A stretch of 64,000 nt of DNA from Bacteroidia bacterium (GCA_026003255.1 BPGX01000003.1:62001-126000), one strand, 5' to 3'. Positions 8,887 to 18,349 are shown, numbered from the stretch's first letter. Numbers and translations: made by a program. The notes: generated from the sequence alone by a model not told the origin.

Positions 8887-10368
8887 ATGAAGGTTAGAGT
8901 GGTTTCAACGGCTTCTCATGCAAAAGCAGTTCAAGTTGTAACTTATCGTAATAACAAACGCATCGTTCTCAAACACATTGGCTCTGCTCATTCGGAGGCA
9001 GAACTTAAACAAATGATACATCTCGCTCAGCAATGGATTCAAAAGCATTCTCATCAACTCTCTTTATTTCCACAACCATCTACACTTTTGGTATCATTAG
9101 ATAATTGTAATTTTCTGGGGGTTAAGTATCGTTTTTTCTACAACACTATCAACAAGATACTTCATTTAATGGGCTTAAATGTATTGCCTGATTTATTAAA
9201 TGATTTGGCTACCATCAGAGTATTTGAACCTGCATCTAAATTGCAATCTATTCGCCTTATAGAAGATTATTTTGGTATTCAACATGTTCGTAAAAATTAT
9301 TATAAACTGGTGCCCCAACATTATCAGTTAAAAAACATTACTGAAAGAAAAGTATTGGAATTTGTAAAACAACATTATCAATGTAGTTTTAATCTTTTGT
9401 TTTATGATGTTACTACATTGTATTTTGAAACATTTGAAGAAGATAAATTGCGGGCAAATGGCTTTTCAAAAGACAATAAAATGCATCAACCACAGATATT
9501 GGTTGCTTTAATGGTTACCCAAGATGGCTTTCCGATTTGTTATGATATATTTTCTGGGAATACATTTGAAGGTCATACACTTATTCCTGTTGTAAAAAGA
9601 TTTATGCAAAAGCATAATATTTCTTCTGTTACTATTGTTGCCGATGCAGGGATGATAAGCAAATCCAATATAGAAGAACTTCAAAAGCATAAGATAGATT
9701 ATATTGTAGGAGCGAGATTGGGTAATTTACCGAAGTGGTTAATAGATAAGATAGATAAAGAGTTAGAAAGAATAAATGGGCATAGTATTAGAATAAAAAC
9801 AGATAAAGGGGATTTAATTTGTAGTTATTCTACACCCAGATATCACAAGGACAAATATGAAATGGAACAACAAATTCAAAAAGCAAAAGATATACTTGAA
9901 AATCCTCATAAGAAGAAGAGAATAAAGTTTATTAAAATGACAGAATCAAAGGTTGAGTTGAACGAAGAACTTATACAAAAGACGAAACAATTACTTGGGA
10001 TAAAAGGATATTATACGAGTTTAGATTCATCTGTGGCAGATGATAGGATGATAATAGAAAGATATCATGAGTTATACAGAATAGAGCAAGCATTTAGGAT
10101 ATCAAAAAGCGACATAAAGACAAGACCGATATATCACTATAAAGAAGAGCCGATACAACTTCATATATTGATTTGTTTTATAGCATTAGCGATTTCCAAG
10201 CATATTGAATTAAAAACAGGGGTAAGCATTAAGAGATTTGTACAGGAGAGTAGGAGAGTATTAGATGGAGAGATTTATGATAAGATGAACGAAAAAAAGT
10301 TTAATATATCTACACCGATTCCAAAAAATTTAAGCGAAATCATAAATAAACTTTTTACACCGCACTAA
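8887..10368 (+). CDS. IS1634 family transposase
   Basis: A 493-aa DDE transposase. The N-terminus (VVSTASHAKAVQVVTYRNNKR then a helix before residue 60) matches the IS1634 type. The catalytic acidic residues appear to be D174 (LFYDVTTLYF), D253 (IVADAGMISKS) and E400 (YRIEQAFRISKSDIKTRPIYH), the last lying in the Y-x2-R/E-x-x-F-type motif of IS4-related enzymes. It is followed by a hydrophobic C-terminal helix (IQLHILICFIALAIS). The gene is full length and uninterrupted. It cuts and integrates the surrounding element. IS1634 elements are known for unusually long target duplications, which fits the 135-bp repeats here. Confidence 0.95.
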   Translation: MKVRVVSTASHAKAVQVVTYRNNKRIVLKHIGSAHSEAELKQMIHLAQQWIQKHSHQLSLFPQPSTLLVSLDNCNFLGVKYRFFYNTINKILHLMGLNVLPDLLNDLATIRVFEPASKLQSIRLIEDYFGIQHVRKNYYKLVPQHYQLKNITERKVLEFVKQHYQCSFNLLFYDVTTLYFETFEEDKLRANGFSKDNKMHQPQILVALMVTQDGFPICYDIFSGNTFEGHTLIPVVKRFMQKHNISSVTIVADAGMISKSNIEELQKHKIDYIVGARLGNLPKWLIDKIDKELERINGHSIRIKTDKGDLICSYSTPRYHKDKYEMEQQIQKAKDILENPHKKKRIKFIKMTESKVELNEELIQKTKQLLGIKGYYTSLDSSVADDRMIIERYHELYRIEQAFRISKSDIKTRPIYHYKEEPIQLHILICFIALAISKHIELKTGVSIKRFVQESRRVLDGEIYDKMNEKKFNISTPIPKNLSEIINKLFTPH

Positions 10369-10371
10369 AAG

Positions 10372-10848
10372 TTACAAGTCAGGAGTTTGTCCGTTTTTCA
10401 AAGCAGGTTCACAAATTTCCCATTGATGGTATCTTAAATAAATAAATCCTTTTTTGTATTCAACACGAATGGGATAAAGATAACAAGAGGATGGTTTCCG
10501 CCAGTTTATTTTTTTCTCTAAATATGCTTTTTCAATAGCACACAGGGCGATATTGTTTTCATAAATGACATAGGCACAAGGACCATTTTTATGAAGTAAA
10601 GTTGTTGTCCAGTCACCATCACTGTCTTTTACATACAGTCCTTCTTCTTCAAGTATTTTTTGGTTTTTAGAAGGCAGATAGTTTTTAATTTTAGGGTAAA
10701 TTTCTTCCAGTGTAAGGAGTTCATTGTCTAATAGTGGCGCACCACTTTCACCTTCAATACAGCATGCACCAAGGCATTTAGGAAGATTGCAACAAAACGA
10801 GGTGGTAAGAATACTTTCTTCTACAAAGATATTATCAATTAATATCAT
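10372..10848 (-). CDS. DUF3109 family protein, C-terminus truncated by IS insertion
   Basis: A 158-aa remainder of a cysteine-rich DUF3109 protein. The N-terminal cluster CCNLPKCLGACCIEGESGAPL and later CAYVIYENNIALCAIEKAY and CYLYPI give the pattern of a metal- or iron-sulphur-binding protein; biochemical function is unknown. The IS cuts after NGQTP; two foreign codons (DL) and a TAA, all from the IS end, replace the natural 30-residue tail found at 8554-8650. All cysteines remain, so partial function is possible. The start overlaps the stop of the upstream polyprenyl synthase gene by four bases (ATGA). Confidence 0.85.
   Translation of the reverse strand: MILIDNIFVEESILTTSFCCNLPKCLGACCIEGESGAPLLDNELLTLEEIYPKIKNYLPSKNQKILEEEGLYVKDSDGDWTTTLLHKNGPCAYVIYENNIALCAIEKAYLEKKINWRKPSSCYLYPIRVEYKKGFIYLRYHQWEICEPALKNGQTPDL
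10382..10516. repeat. Right copy of 135-bp perfect direct repeat flanking the IS
   Basis: Identical to 8651-8785. In this copy the sequence continues at its right into the intact 5' part of the DUF3109 gene (minus strand); the left copy continues into the gene's original 3' end. Confidence 0.93.
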
Positions 10849-11823
10849 TTTATTCTTTCAATGGTATAATTTATTAATAATTCCATGCTTGTTCTGGCTT
10901 CACTTTCAGGAAATGTTTTTAATAATTCAACAGAGGCATTATGTAGTTCTTTCATCTTTTTTTCGGCGTATTCAATGCCTCCTAATTCTACCACTTTATG
11001 TATCATCCATTTTATTTTATCAGCATCTTCATTGTAATTTTTGAAAATGCCAATCATTTTCTTTTTATCGGCATTAGAGGCCTTTTGTAAGGCATAAATG
11101 ACGGGTAATGTAATTTTTTGTTCTTGAATGTCAATGCCGGTGGGTTTTCCAGTAATTTGAGAAGGTGTGTAATCTAACAGGTCATCTTTGATTTGGAATG
11201 CTTTGCCTATAAGATAACCGAGTTCTTTCATTTTTTGGATAATAGAATTGTCTGATGTAACAGAGGCAGCACCAGAGGCACAGCAAGCGGCAATTAAAGA
11301 GGCAGTTTTTTTTGTAATGATGTCGTAATACACTTCTTCAGTGATGTCTAATTTTCTGGACTTGTCCAATTGTAAGAGTTCGCCTTCACTCATTTCTCTT
11401 ACCGCATCAGAGACAATTTCCAAAATATCATAAGATTTGTTCTTTACGGATAGTAACAATCCTTTGGCGAGTAAAAAATCTCCTACTAATACGGTGGCTT
11501 TACTTTTCCAGAGTGCATAAACACTGAAAAAAACCACGTCTTTCGTTGCTGTTATCTACTACATCATCGTGAAGTAATGTGGCGGTGTGAAGGAGTTCCA
11601 CAAGTGCAGCGGCATGGTGTGTTTTGTCGTTAATATCATCAAACATTCGGGCAGAAAGAAAAACTAATAATGGTCTGATTTGCTTGCCTTTTCTTTTAAT
11701 GACGTATTTGGTGATTTTGTTTAATAAATAGACATCACTGTATACTGCTTGTTCAAACTTGTGTTCAAACTGCAGTAAGTGTTCTTCTACGGGTTTTCGT
11801 ATATGTTGAATAATTTCTGACAA
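10845..11823 (-). CDS. Polyprenyl diphosphate synthase, frame broken by one extra base
   Basis: Trans-isoprenyl diphosphate synthase that extends farnesyl-PP to the long chain used for quinone side chains. The first aspartate-rich motif DDVVD (LLHDDVVDNSNERRG) lies in one frame and the second (KDDLLDYTPSQ) in another; GKQIRP and the helices around them match the family. Frames join at a run of seven T on the coding strand (top-strand A-run 11527-11533): removing one T gives RRGFFSVYALWKSKATVLVGD, as in homologues. The repaired length is 978 bases, 325 aa, normal for the family. I consider it one functional gene with a sequence error. It is upstream of and overlaps the DUF3109 gene. Confidence 0.88.
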
Positions 11824-11873
11824 AGCAGGGCGAAAGTACAGAATAAATTTTTCAATGAAAAAAGAAAAGCAGG

Positions 11874-12923
11874 TTAAGAGAGTGCTAATTGATTTTTATT
11901 GACCAATTGTCCACAGGCGGCATCAATATCCTGTCCGCGGCTGCGTCGAACGGTTGCAATGACACGATGTTTTTCAAGATATTCTACAAAGGCATTGAGT
12001 CGTTCCGGAGTTGTTTTTTTAAAGGGAGAATTTTCAACCGGGTTATATTCTATCAGATTAACTTTTGATTTGACTTTTCTACAGAAATCGACCAGTGCTT
12101 GTGCATCTTTGATAGAGTCGTTGAATTCGTAAAGCATCACATATTCAAGAGTGGGTCTTGTACCAGTTTTTTGATAGAAGTAATTTAAAGCATTGGCAAG
12201 CATTTCAAGAGTATTGGATGTACTGATGCTCATGATTTGTTGTCGTTTTTCTTCAATAGCCGAATGAAGTGATAAAGCAAGGTTAAATTTTACGTTATCA
12301 TCTGCAAGTTTTACAATCATTTTGGCGATACCTGAAGTTGAAACAGTTATTCGTTGTGGGCTCATTCCTAATCCTTTTGGAGAAGTAATCATTTCAATGC
12401 TTTTTAATACATTATTGTAGTTTAATAAAGGTTCGCCCATTCCCATGTATACGATATTAGTGAGATTGAGATTGTATTTTTCTTTGGCTAACTCTTTTAT
12501 AAAGTATACTTGTTGATAGATTTCCTGATAATCTAAATTGCGTTTTCTTTTGAGTTGGGCGGTAGCACAAAATTTACAATCTAAACTACATCCGACTTGA
12601 GAAGAGACGCAAGCCGTGGCTCTGTCTTTTGTTGGAATTAATACACTTTCAACGATGTTGTTATCAAATAGACGAATGGCACATTTGATGGTTTTATCTT
12701 TGCTAATTTGAATACTTTGTGTTTGGATTTTTTTTATCTCAAATTGTTCAGATAAAAGCGTTCTTAAGGATTTGGGCAGGTCCGTCATTTCATCAAAGGA
12801 GGCAACATTTTTCAACCAGAGCCAATGATAAATTTGTTCTGCCCTGTATTTAGGGAGATTTTGATTTGTTATCCAATTTTGCAATTGTTCAAAGTTGAGG
12901 TGTCGTATATCTGGTTTGGTCAT
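11874..12923 (-). CDS. rlmN: 23S rRNA/tRNA (adenine-C2)-methyltransferase RlmN
   Basis: A 349-aa radical-SAM enzyme that methylates C2 of A2503 in 23S rRNA and A37 in some tRNAs. The radical-SAM cysteines C112, C116 and C119 are in GCSLDCKFCA, preceded by RATACVSSQV; NIVYMGMGEPLLNY and VSTSGIAKMI are conserved core motifs. The resolving cysteine that forms the methyl-enzyme intermediate is C337 near the end (DIDAACGQL). Its start follows the stop of the PLP enzyme gene by one base, so they are co-transcribed. Confidence 0.96.
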   Translation of the reverse strand: MTKPDIRHLNFEQLQNWITNQNLPKYRAEQIYHWLWLKNVASFDEMTDLPKSLRTLLSEQFEIKKIQTQSIQISKDKTIKCAIRLFDNNIVESVLIPTKDRATACVSSQVGCSLDCKFCATAQLKRKRNLDYQEIYQQVYFIKELAKEKYNLNLTNIVYMGMGEPLLNYNNVLKSIEMITSPKGLGMSPQRITVSTSGIAKMIVKLADDNVKFNLALSLHSAIEEKRQQIMSISTSNTLEMLANALNYFYQKTGTRPTLEYVMLYEFNDSIKDAQALVDFCRKVKSKVNLIEYNPVENSPFKKTTPERLNAFVEYLEKHRVIATVRRSRGQDIDAACGQLVNKNQLALS

Positions 12924-12924
12924 T

Positions 12925-14196
12925 TTAAATTTTGTTCAATGCCTGATTGATATCGTAAATTAAATCATCTACATTTTCTATTCCAACTGAAAGGCGAATC
13001 ATATTTTCAGTGATGCCGTATTTAATTTTTTCATCATCTGGTACGCTGGCATGTGTCATTGTAGCAGGATGTTCAGCGAGGGATTCGGTACTACCTAAAC
13101 TTACCGCTAAATGAATAAGTTGAAGGTTGTTGAGAAATTTAAATGCTTGTTTTTCTTTGCCTTTAACATAAAAGCTCAACATGGCGCCGGGTGATAAGCA
13201 TTGTTTTTTGAAAATTTTATATTGAGGGTCTTTTTTATCCAACAAACTCAAGTGAAGTACTTTTTCAACTTTTGGATGTTTACTTAAAAACTGAGCTATT
13301 TTAATGGCATTCTGAGCTTGTTGTTCCATGCGGACTTTAAGAGTTTCTAAGCTTCTTAATAAGAGCCATCCTGTCCATGGTCCTGCCATATTTCCTAAAA
13401 ATGAACGGAGGGTTTTAATGCGTTGAATGTGTTCTCTTTTGCCAACGCAAGCTCCGGCAATCAAATCACTGTGTCCACCAATATATTTTGTTGCAGAGTA
13501 CACAACAATATCTGCACCGTGTTTAAGAGGATGTTGCCATAAAGGGCCTAAGTAGGTATTGTCAACTGCTATGACGATTTGATTGTTTTTAGTAGAGAAA
13601 TAATCGGCTACTTCTCTACACATTTGAATATTTATTAATGTATTAGTTGGGTTAGAAGGTGTTTCAATGTAAATAAGTTTTAATTTGTTTTTGATATTTT
13701 CTTTTTCAATGAGTTGAATGATTTCTTTTTTAGTTTGAAGGTGGTTAAATTGTATTCCTGTGATACCAAATTTGTTGAGTACATGATTAATAAAGTGTTC
13801 TGTTCCGCCGTAGAGTGGAGCGCTGTATAAGAAAACATCGCCGGGTTGAAGGAATTCAAAGAAAATGGTACTGATGGCAGCCATTCCACTTTCAAATACT
13901 GCTGCGGCATCGCCGCCATCCCATAAGCACAAACGGTCTTCTAATATCTCAATGTCTGGATTATTTAAGCGGCTGTAGATAAGCCCTACTTCTTCTTTAG
14001 GTTTTTTCTCGCTTTTACCATAAGCAAGTTCAAAAAATCTTTTTCCTTCTTCAGCGGTGTGAAAAACAAATGTAGAGGTTTGATAAATCGGACATTTGAT
14101 GGCATCTACCGAAAGTTCAGGTTTATAACCGTGGCTCATCATGAGTGATTCCGGTTGAAAGGAATGTTTTTTGTCAGGATAATTTTTCTTTTTCAT
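12925..14196 (-). CDS. Cys/Met metabolism PLP-dependent enzyme, cystathionine gamma-synthase family
   Basis: A 423-aa gamma-family PLP enzyme if started at the ATG at 14196 (MKKKNYPDKKHSFQPE). Motifs in order are MMSHGYKPELSVDAIKCPIYQTSTFVF, YSRLNNPDIEILEDRL, the cofactor-stacking Y in SAPLYGGTEHF, the aspartate in AVDNTYLGPLWQHPL and the PLP lysine in VYSATKYIGGHSD. It could act as cystathionine gamma-synthase, cystathionine gamma-lyase or methionine gamma-lyase; sequence alone does not decide. As sequenced the frame is open through the upstream ybeY gene and gives a 570-aa fusion, which I think is an artefact. Confidence 0.88.
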   Translation of the reverse strand: MKKKNYPDKKHSFQPESLMMSHGYKPELSVDAIKCPIYQTSTFVFHTAEEGKRFFELAYGKSEKKPKEEVGLIYSRLNNPDIEILEDRLCLWDGGDAAAVFESGMAAISTIFFEFLQPGDVFLYSAPLYGGTEHFINHVLNKFGITGIQFNHLQTKKEIIQLIEKENIKNKLKLIYIETPSNPTNTLINIQMCREVADYFSTKNNQIVIAVDNTYLGPLWQHPLKHGADIVVYSATKYIGGHSDLIAGACVGKREHIQRIKTLRSFLGNMAGPWTGWLLLRSLETLKVRMEQQAQNAIKIAQFLSKHPKVEKVLHLSLLDKKDPQYKIFKKQCLSPGAMLSFYVKGKEKQAFKFLNNLQLIHLAVSLGSTESLAEHPATMTHASVPDDEKIKYGITENMIRLSVGIENVDDLIYDINQALNKI

Positions 14197-14637
14197 CGTT
14201 TTGATTTTTGAGAATTTTGAATAAAATAAATTTATGTAATGGTCTTCTTTTTTTCTGATGATGTTTTGTTCTTGTTTTGTTTTATCTTTGTAGCCGCACA
14301 AATGTAATATTCCGTGAATAATGACTCGCAAGAATTCTTGTTCAGATGAAACCTTGTTTGATTGAGCGTTTTCAATTACTCTATCGGAGCTAATAAAAAT
14401 TTCTCCTTCAATAGTTTTGTTTTGTGTGTAATCGAAGGTAATTATGTCGGTATAATAATTATGATTTAAAAAGTTGATATTGATTTTTAAAAGTTCTTCA
14501 TCATTTAAGAAGTTGAATGATAATTTAGAAAGATTATAACCTTCGGATTGTACTGAGTTTTTTATCCATTGAGAGATTAATTTGGTAGAGTAGGGTAGAT
14601 GTTGTTTTGGGAAATTCTGGAAGAGGACAGTGGGCAT
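14193..14637 (-). CDS. ybeY: Endoribonuclease/rRNA maturation factor YbeY, stop lost by probable extra base
   Basis: About 147 aa. YbeY is a zinc-dependent factor for 16S rRNA 3' processing and ribosome quality control. The motif HGILHLCGYKDKTKQEQNIIRKKED is the metal site: two histidines as usual, while the third ligand position reads GYKD in place of GYDH, a form I recall from other Bacteroidota. TDIITFDY and GEIFIS are family strands. Removing one A near 14205-14215 gives a stop (TGA) that overlaps the next ATG as ATGA and a coding length of exactly 444 bases. As read, the frame runs on into the PLP enzyme. Confidence 0.85.
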
Positions 14638-14642
14638 TTACT

Positions 14643-15095
14643 TTAATGATTTTTATTGGGAGAAGAAAAATGTTGAAGAAGAATTTCATTTTGTTCGGCG
14701 ATGGCGGATGCTTTGAGGTATTCCTGATAGTATTGATGATTGATTAGAGTAAGGTATTTAAGGCGTTGGATGATGTTAGTATCGTTTGAAGAATATTTTA
14801 GCAAAGAATCGGACTCGGAAAATACCTGTGGCAAAATTAAGTTGATGCTGTCAATGGAAGAGATGGCAAGGGTATAATTGTGAAAAATGTTCAGAAATAG
14901 TAAGCTATCGGTAGATGATACTGTGTCGTTTATTGAGAATGATTGGGATTTAATTGATGAAAGTTGTTTGAGTTGATATAATTGAGTTTTAAGGACAACT
15001 TTTAAGCTGTCTTGTTGAGATGTTGATGTTGGTGCATTGTTGCAGGAAAAAAATAAAATAGATGGTAGTAAAATAAGAGCAATAAGCTTTTGCAT
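14643..15095 (-). CDS. Small lipoprotein of unknown function
   Basis: A 150-aa protein with a lipoprotein signal (MQKLIALILLPSILFFSCNN, lipobox FFSC, Cys18). The mature part is Ser/Gln/Leu-rich and predicted helical (SDSLLKYSSNDTNIIQRLKYL, QEYLKASAIAEQNEILLQHF). I do not recognise a family. It sits directly upstream of ybeY with five bases between the genes and may be co-transcribed with it. A -7 box lies just before its start. Confidence 0.7.
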   Translation of the reverse strand: MQKLIALILLPSILFFSCNNAPTSTSQQDSLKVVLKTQLYQLKQLSSIKSQSFSINDTVSSTDSLLFLNIFHNYTLAISSIDSINLILPQVFSESDSLLKYSSNDTNIIQRLKYLTLINHQYYQEYLKASAIAEQNEILLQHFSSPNKNH

Positions 15096-15103
15096 AGATG
15101 GCG

Positions 15104-15111
15104 CAAAAGTA
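15104..15111 (-). promoter_or_regulatory. Putative -7 box (TAnnTTTG) for the lipoprotein-ybeY-PLP-rlmN run
   Basis: On the minus strand the sequence reads TACTTTTG and ends eight bases before the lipoprotein ATG at 15095. If used, the transcript would be nearly leaderless. No clear -33 element at standard spacing. Confidence 0.4.
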
Positions 15112-15139
15112 AAAAATATAAACCAAGAAATGGAGAATG

Positions 15140-16874
15140 TTATTGGCGGAGTATTATTTTGTTTTTTACGAAGTTTTGAATCTCTGTTGCATTAATTAGA
15201 GGACTGCTGCAAAATGAACTTGTACAAAATACAGTGGTATTAGTTTCAAAGGCGTTCCATATATCTTCTTTTTCTTTCAAAATATTGTAAGGGGTCATCA
15301 AGTAATTGTAAGCAAAAAAGAATGGTATTTGGATTAATTCTCTATGAATGGCATAGTTTTTTTCTTCAAGTTTTTTTACTATGTACAAGGCATAATAATG
15401 TTCAGAGTTAATTTCTTCGTATAAACTAACAATGCCGGGTTCTATGATAATAGAGTTGTATACAGAATCACTTAAAAGAAATTGTAAGATTTTATTAGCG
15501 GCTTTTAACCATTTGGTATTTTTGAACACTTTACCATAAAGGTTTAAAATTCTTGCTAATTCAATGTTTTCACTAATAACGCAAGAAGGTGGGATATAAT
15601 TTTTTAGAGGCAAAAAATTTAATGCGCAGTTTTGTTGAATAAATTGATCAGTGATATTATTGAGAAGATGTGTAGCTATTTCCTGATATTTAGAAACTCC
15701 GATGGTTCTGAATAATAAAAATAAACTTTTGACAAGGTATAATTGCTCGCTGAGAGCAGGTGTTAAATCCTTAGTGTTAGAATGGTTGTAAAATTCGTCG
15801 TTTCGTTTTCTGTTTTGCAGAATGTATTCAGTGGTTTGAATAGCATTGTCAAGATACTTTTTATTACCTGTGTAAGCATAAAGATAAATCAAACTTTCTA
15901 TCATTTTAGCATTATTGTCTGTGAATGCATTGGTGTCAATTTTAGGTATGCCCAATTTTAAGCGCTTTTCTTCGTTTAATTGGTAATAGTCGTGTGCTTT
16001 TTGTCCTTTTATTACATCGGCGTCTTGAGCGTTTGAAAAAGTTTTATCTTTTTTCAGGAAAAAGCGTTCGACATATTGATAAGTTTTAAGAGCTGTGTTC
16101 AGATAAAGTGAGTCGTTCGTGAGATAATAATACCATAGATACATTTTAATGTATCGTGCTTGAATGGAAAGTAGTTTTTCATAATGTGGATGTACCCAAT
16201 CGTTGAATGTTGAGTATTGATAAATACCGCCCCATACATTGTCAGATAGGGATAATGAATTCTTAATAGATATTTCTAACCATTGTCGTAATGTGTCATT
16301 ATCACGATGGTTAAATGCATATTCAAACATTTCGAAGTCGAGTGATTTTTGAGGGGAATTAAAGCCGCCGTTTATTAAATCAATGCCTGATAATATTTCT
16401 TTTTTGATGTAAGGCAAATTATTGTTAGAGGAGGTGTTTGAATTCTGAATGATTACTTTATTTTGTTTGGGGTTAATTTTTCCTTTTTTTATATCGCTTA
16501 GTATTTTGAGGAATTCGTCGGCTTCTATGTAACCAGCTTGTTTGAAAACTTCTTTACCTTTTGGCGAGAAAATAATTGTGGCAGGCCAGCCATAATCTCT
16601 GTATTTATTGGCTAAATCGGGGCGTTGGTCGTGGTCTTCTGTGCAGGCAATAAAATATTTGTTGATATAATTGATAACATTTTTGTTGTGATATGTTTTT
16701 TTCTTCCATCACATGACACCAGTGGCACCAATTAGCGGCTAAGTGCAATAAAATGGGTTTATTTTCTTGTTTGGCTTTTTGAAGAGCTAATGTGTCAAAG
16801 TGTTGCCAATGAATGGTTTGTGAGGTAGAATTGATGAATAAAGCAGATGCTAAAAATAAAAAAAAATATTTCAT
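15140..16874 (-). CDS. Thioredoxin-domain/DUF255 (YyaL-like) protein, frame broken by one extra base
   Basis: A secreted or periplasmic protein with signal peptide (MKYFFLFLASALFINSTSQ), an N-terminal thioredoxin-like DUF255 domain with the WCHWCHVME motif, and a C-terminal alpha/alpha barrel like those of N-acylglucosamine 2-epimerases. This two-domain order is that of the YyaL/SSP411 family; its reaction is not established. The first frame ends early. Removing one base of the seven-base run at 16696-16702 (top-strand T) joins MEEKTYHNKNVINYINKYF to ACTEDHDQRPDLANKYRDYG, DGWP-type strands and the long C-terminal frame. The repaired length is 1734 bases, 577 aa. Confidence 0.85.
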
Positions 16875-16952
16875 AATAAGTAGATTAAAAAATAGTGCAT
16901 AAGTAAACTTACAATATTTAGATTTATAAAAAGAAAAAAACTGGAAAGAAAT

Positions 16953-17405
16953 TTATTTATATCCTAACATAAAAAACACACAGCCCGACAGATTTTGATT
17001 GGTAGAGTCGGCAGGAATTTCATAATCTATATAAATTCTTCTGGCAAAAGAATATTCAAAACTAAAAATCTTTTTATCAGGTGGAAGGTCTTTGCTGCTA
17101 AATAATAATTTTCTTTTCTTAGAATCTTTATCTTTGTTATATAAATTGACTATAATTGGTTTTGAAAGAGCTTCTGTATTAAAAATTAATTTATATTTTT
17201 CTCCTAAAAATAAGACAACTTCGGTTTCTTTTAATTGAGGTTTATTTTTATAAGTTATTTTGGTAAGTTTAGATAAGTCGTATTTATATTCTCCTAATTC
17301 TTTTCTGGCATTTTCTTTTAATATTCTTTGGTCGCAAGTTTCGGATTGAAAAGCAAGAGAGGTAATAATTGCAAAGATGAATACGAGCAACTTTGTAGTG
17401 TTCAT
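16953..17405 (-). CDS. Secreted protein of unknown function
   Basis: A 150-aa protein with a cleavable signal peptide (MNTTKLLVFIFAIITSLAFQSETC). The mature part is predicted mainly beta (KITYKNKPQLKETEVVLFLGEKYKLIF, KIFSFEYSFARRIYIDYEIP) and contains three cysteines. No family recognised. It follows the upstream lipoprotein gene by eleven bases on the same strand, so the two are likely one operon and may act together at the envelope. Confidence 0.7.
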   Translation of the reverse strand: MNTTKLLVFIFAIITSLAFQSETCDQRILKENARKELGEYKYDLSKLTKITYKNKPQLKETEVVLFLGEKYKLIFNTEALSKPIIVNLYNKDKDSKKRKLLFSSKDLPPDKKIFSFEYSFARRIYIDYEIPADSTNQNLSGCVFFMLGYK

Positions 17406-17416
17406 AATATTTTGTT

Positions 17417-18304
17417 TTAAGGATTTACAAATTCATTTCTTGTTGTGGATATAATTGATTGAAGTTCTTTAAAATTTATTTTTTTCAGAGTATCCTGAGG
17501 AATCTCATTTTCTATTCTTTCTGAGTTGAAATATAAGTTATTGAGTATTGGTAAATTTTGAACTTTATTTTCAATAGTAGAGAACTTCTGAATAATTGTT
17601 GTTGAGGAAGGTTCTTGTGTTTCAAAATGGCGCAGAATTTTGAGAAGGTCTTTCAGAATCAATAATTGCTCAATTTGTTTTTGTTTTAATGAATATACTT
17701 CTGGTTGTTTCAGGATATTATTTAATGCAATATATTGTGTTTCAAGCCATCCGCCACAAAAGATGAGTGTTTTAAAGTATTCTTTATTTTCTTGTTGAAT
17801 GATGTCGTCAATATCGGATTGTAAGTTTGCTAAAATATAAAGCATAGAATCAACTCTATTAATGTTATTTTCAATTCTTTGAGTAATACCTTTTTTGTCA
17901 AAGGGCTGAGCTAAACCTAATTTATTTGCTAACTCTCTACTCGATTTAAAGTAATCTTTACCTTTATCAAGTTGATTATTAAACAAGCAATAAGCTAAAT
18001 CTGCACTATAAATTCCAAGATTAAGAGCAGCAATTTCTGAAGAAGCAAATAAGTAATTTTTGAGATTACTTGTCGGATTCAAAAAACTTTCATTAAATTT
18101 TAAACCTTCTTTTTTGAAAATACTCGACATTTGTACTACCGATGGTAAAGAATAGTCGCTTTCATCATTGTAGGTTGTTTCAATAAGTGTAGTATCCTGA
18201 GCCGGTGTAACAGAAGATATTTCTTCATTATTTTTATTATTTGAACACGAGAAAAGTAATTGTAATATTAATCCTCCTTTTAATAAGCGCTTTATCATTT
18301 TCAT
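17417..18304 (-). CDS. Lipoprotein of unknown function, helical
   Basis: The start at 18304 (MKMIKRLLKGGLILQLLFSCSNN) gives a good lipoprotein signal with lipobox LFSC; an in-frame codon at 18325 is also possible but adds a poor N-terminus. The mature protein of about 275 aa is rich in long amphipathic helices (KDYFKSSRELANKLGL, RIENNINRVDSMLYILANLQSDI). I do not recognise a family. It diverges from the first PorP gene across a short promoter region. Confidence 0.7.
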   Translation of the reverse strand: MKMIKRLLKGGLILQLLFSCSNNKNNEEISSVTPAQDTTLIETTYNDESDYSLPSVVQMSSIFKKEGLKFNESFLNPTSNLKNYLFASSEIAALNLGIYSADLAYCLFNNQLDKGKDYFKSSRELANKLGLAQPFDKKGITQRIENNINRVDSMLYILANLQSDIDDIIQQENKEYFKTLIFCGGWLETQYIALNNILKQPEVYSLKQKQIEQLLILKDLLKILRHFETQEPSSTTIIQKFSTIENKVQNLPILNNLYFNSERIENEIPQDTLKKINFKELQSIISTTRNEFVNP

Positions 18305-18349
18305 TTTTTTGAAGCGAATATACAAAAAGATTTTTTTGTAATGAAAACC

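Larger units (their letters stand above)
8786..10381 (+). mobile_element. IS1634-like insertion sequence, about 1.6 kb
   Basis: The segment between the two 135-bp direct repeats is 1596 bp and holds one full-length transposase gene. Its ends carry short inverted repeats: GACTTGTA at 8788-8795 and TACAAGTC at 10373-10380, extendable to cccGACTTGTA/cctGACTTGTA if one mismatch is allowed. A motif, CTTTTTAC(A)CCGCACTAAA, occurs in direct orientation both just before the transposase start and across its stop codon. The element interrupts the DUF3109 gene near its 3' end. No frame damage is seen, so it is probably active or recently active. Confidence 0.92.
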
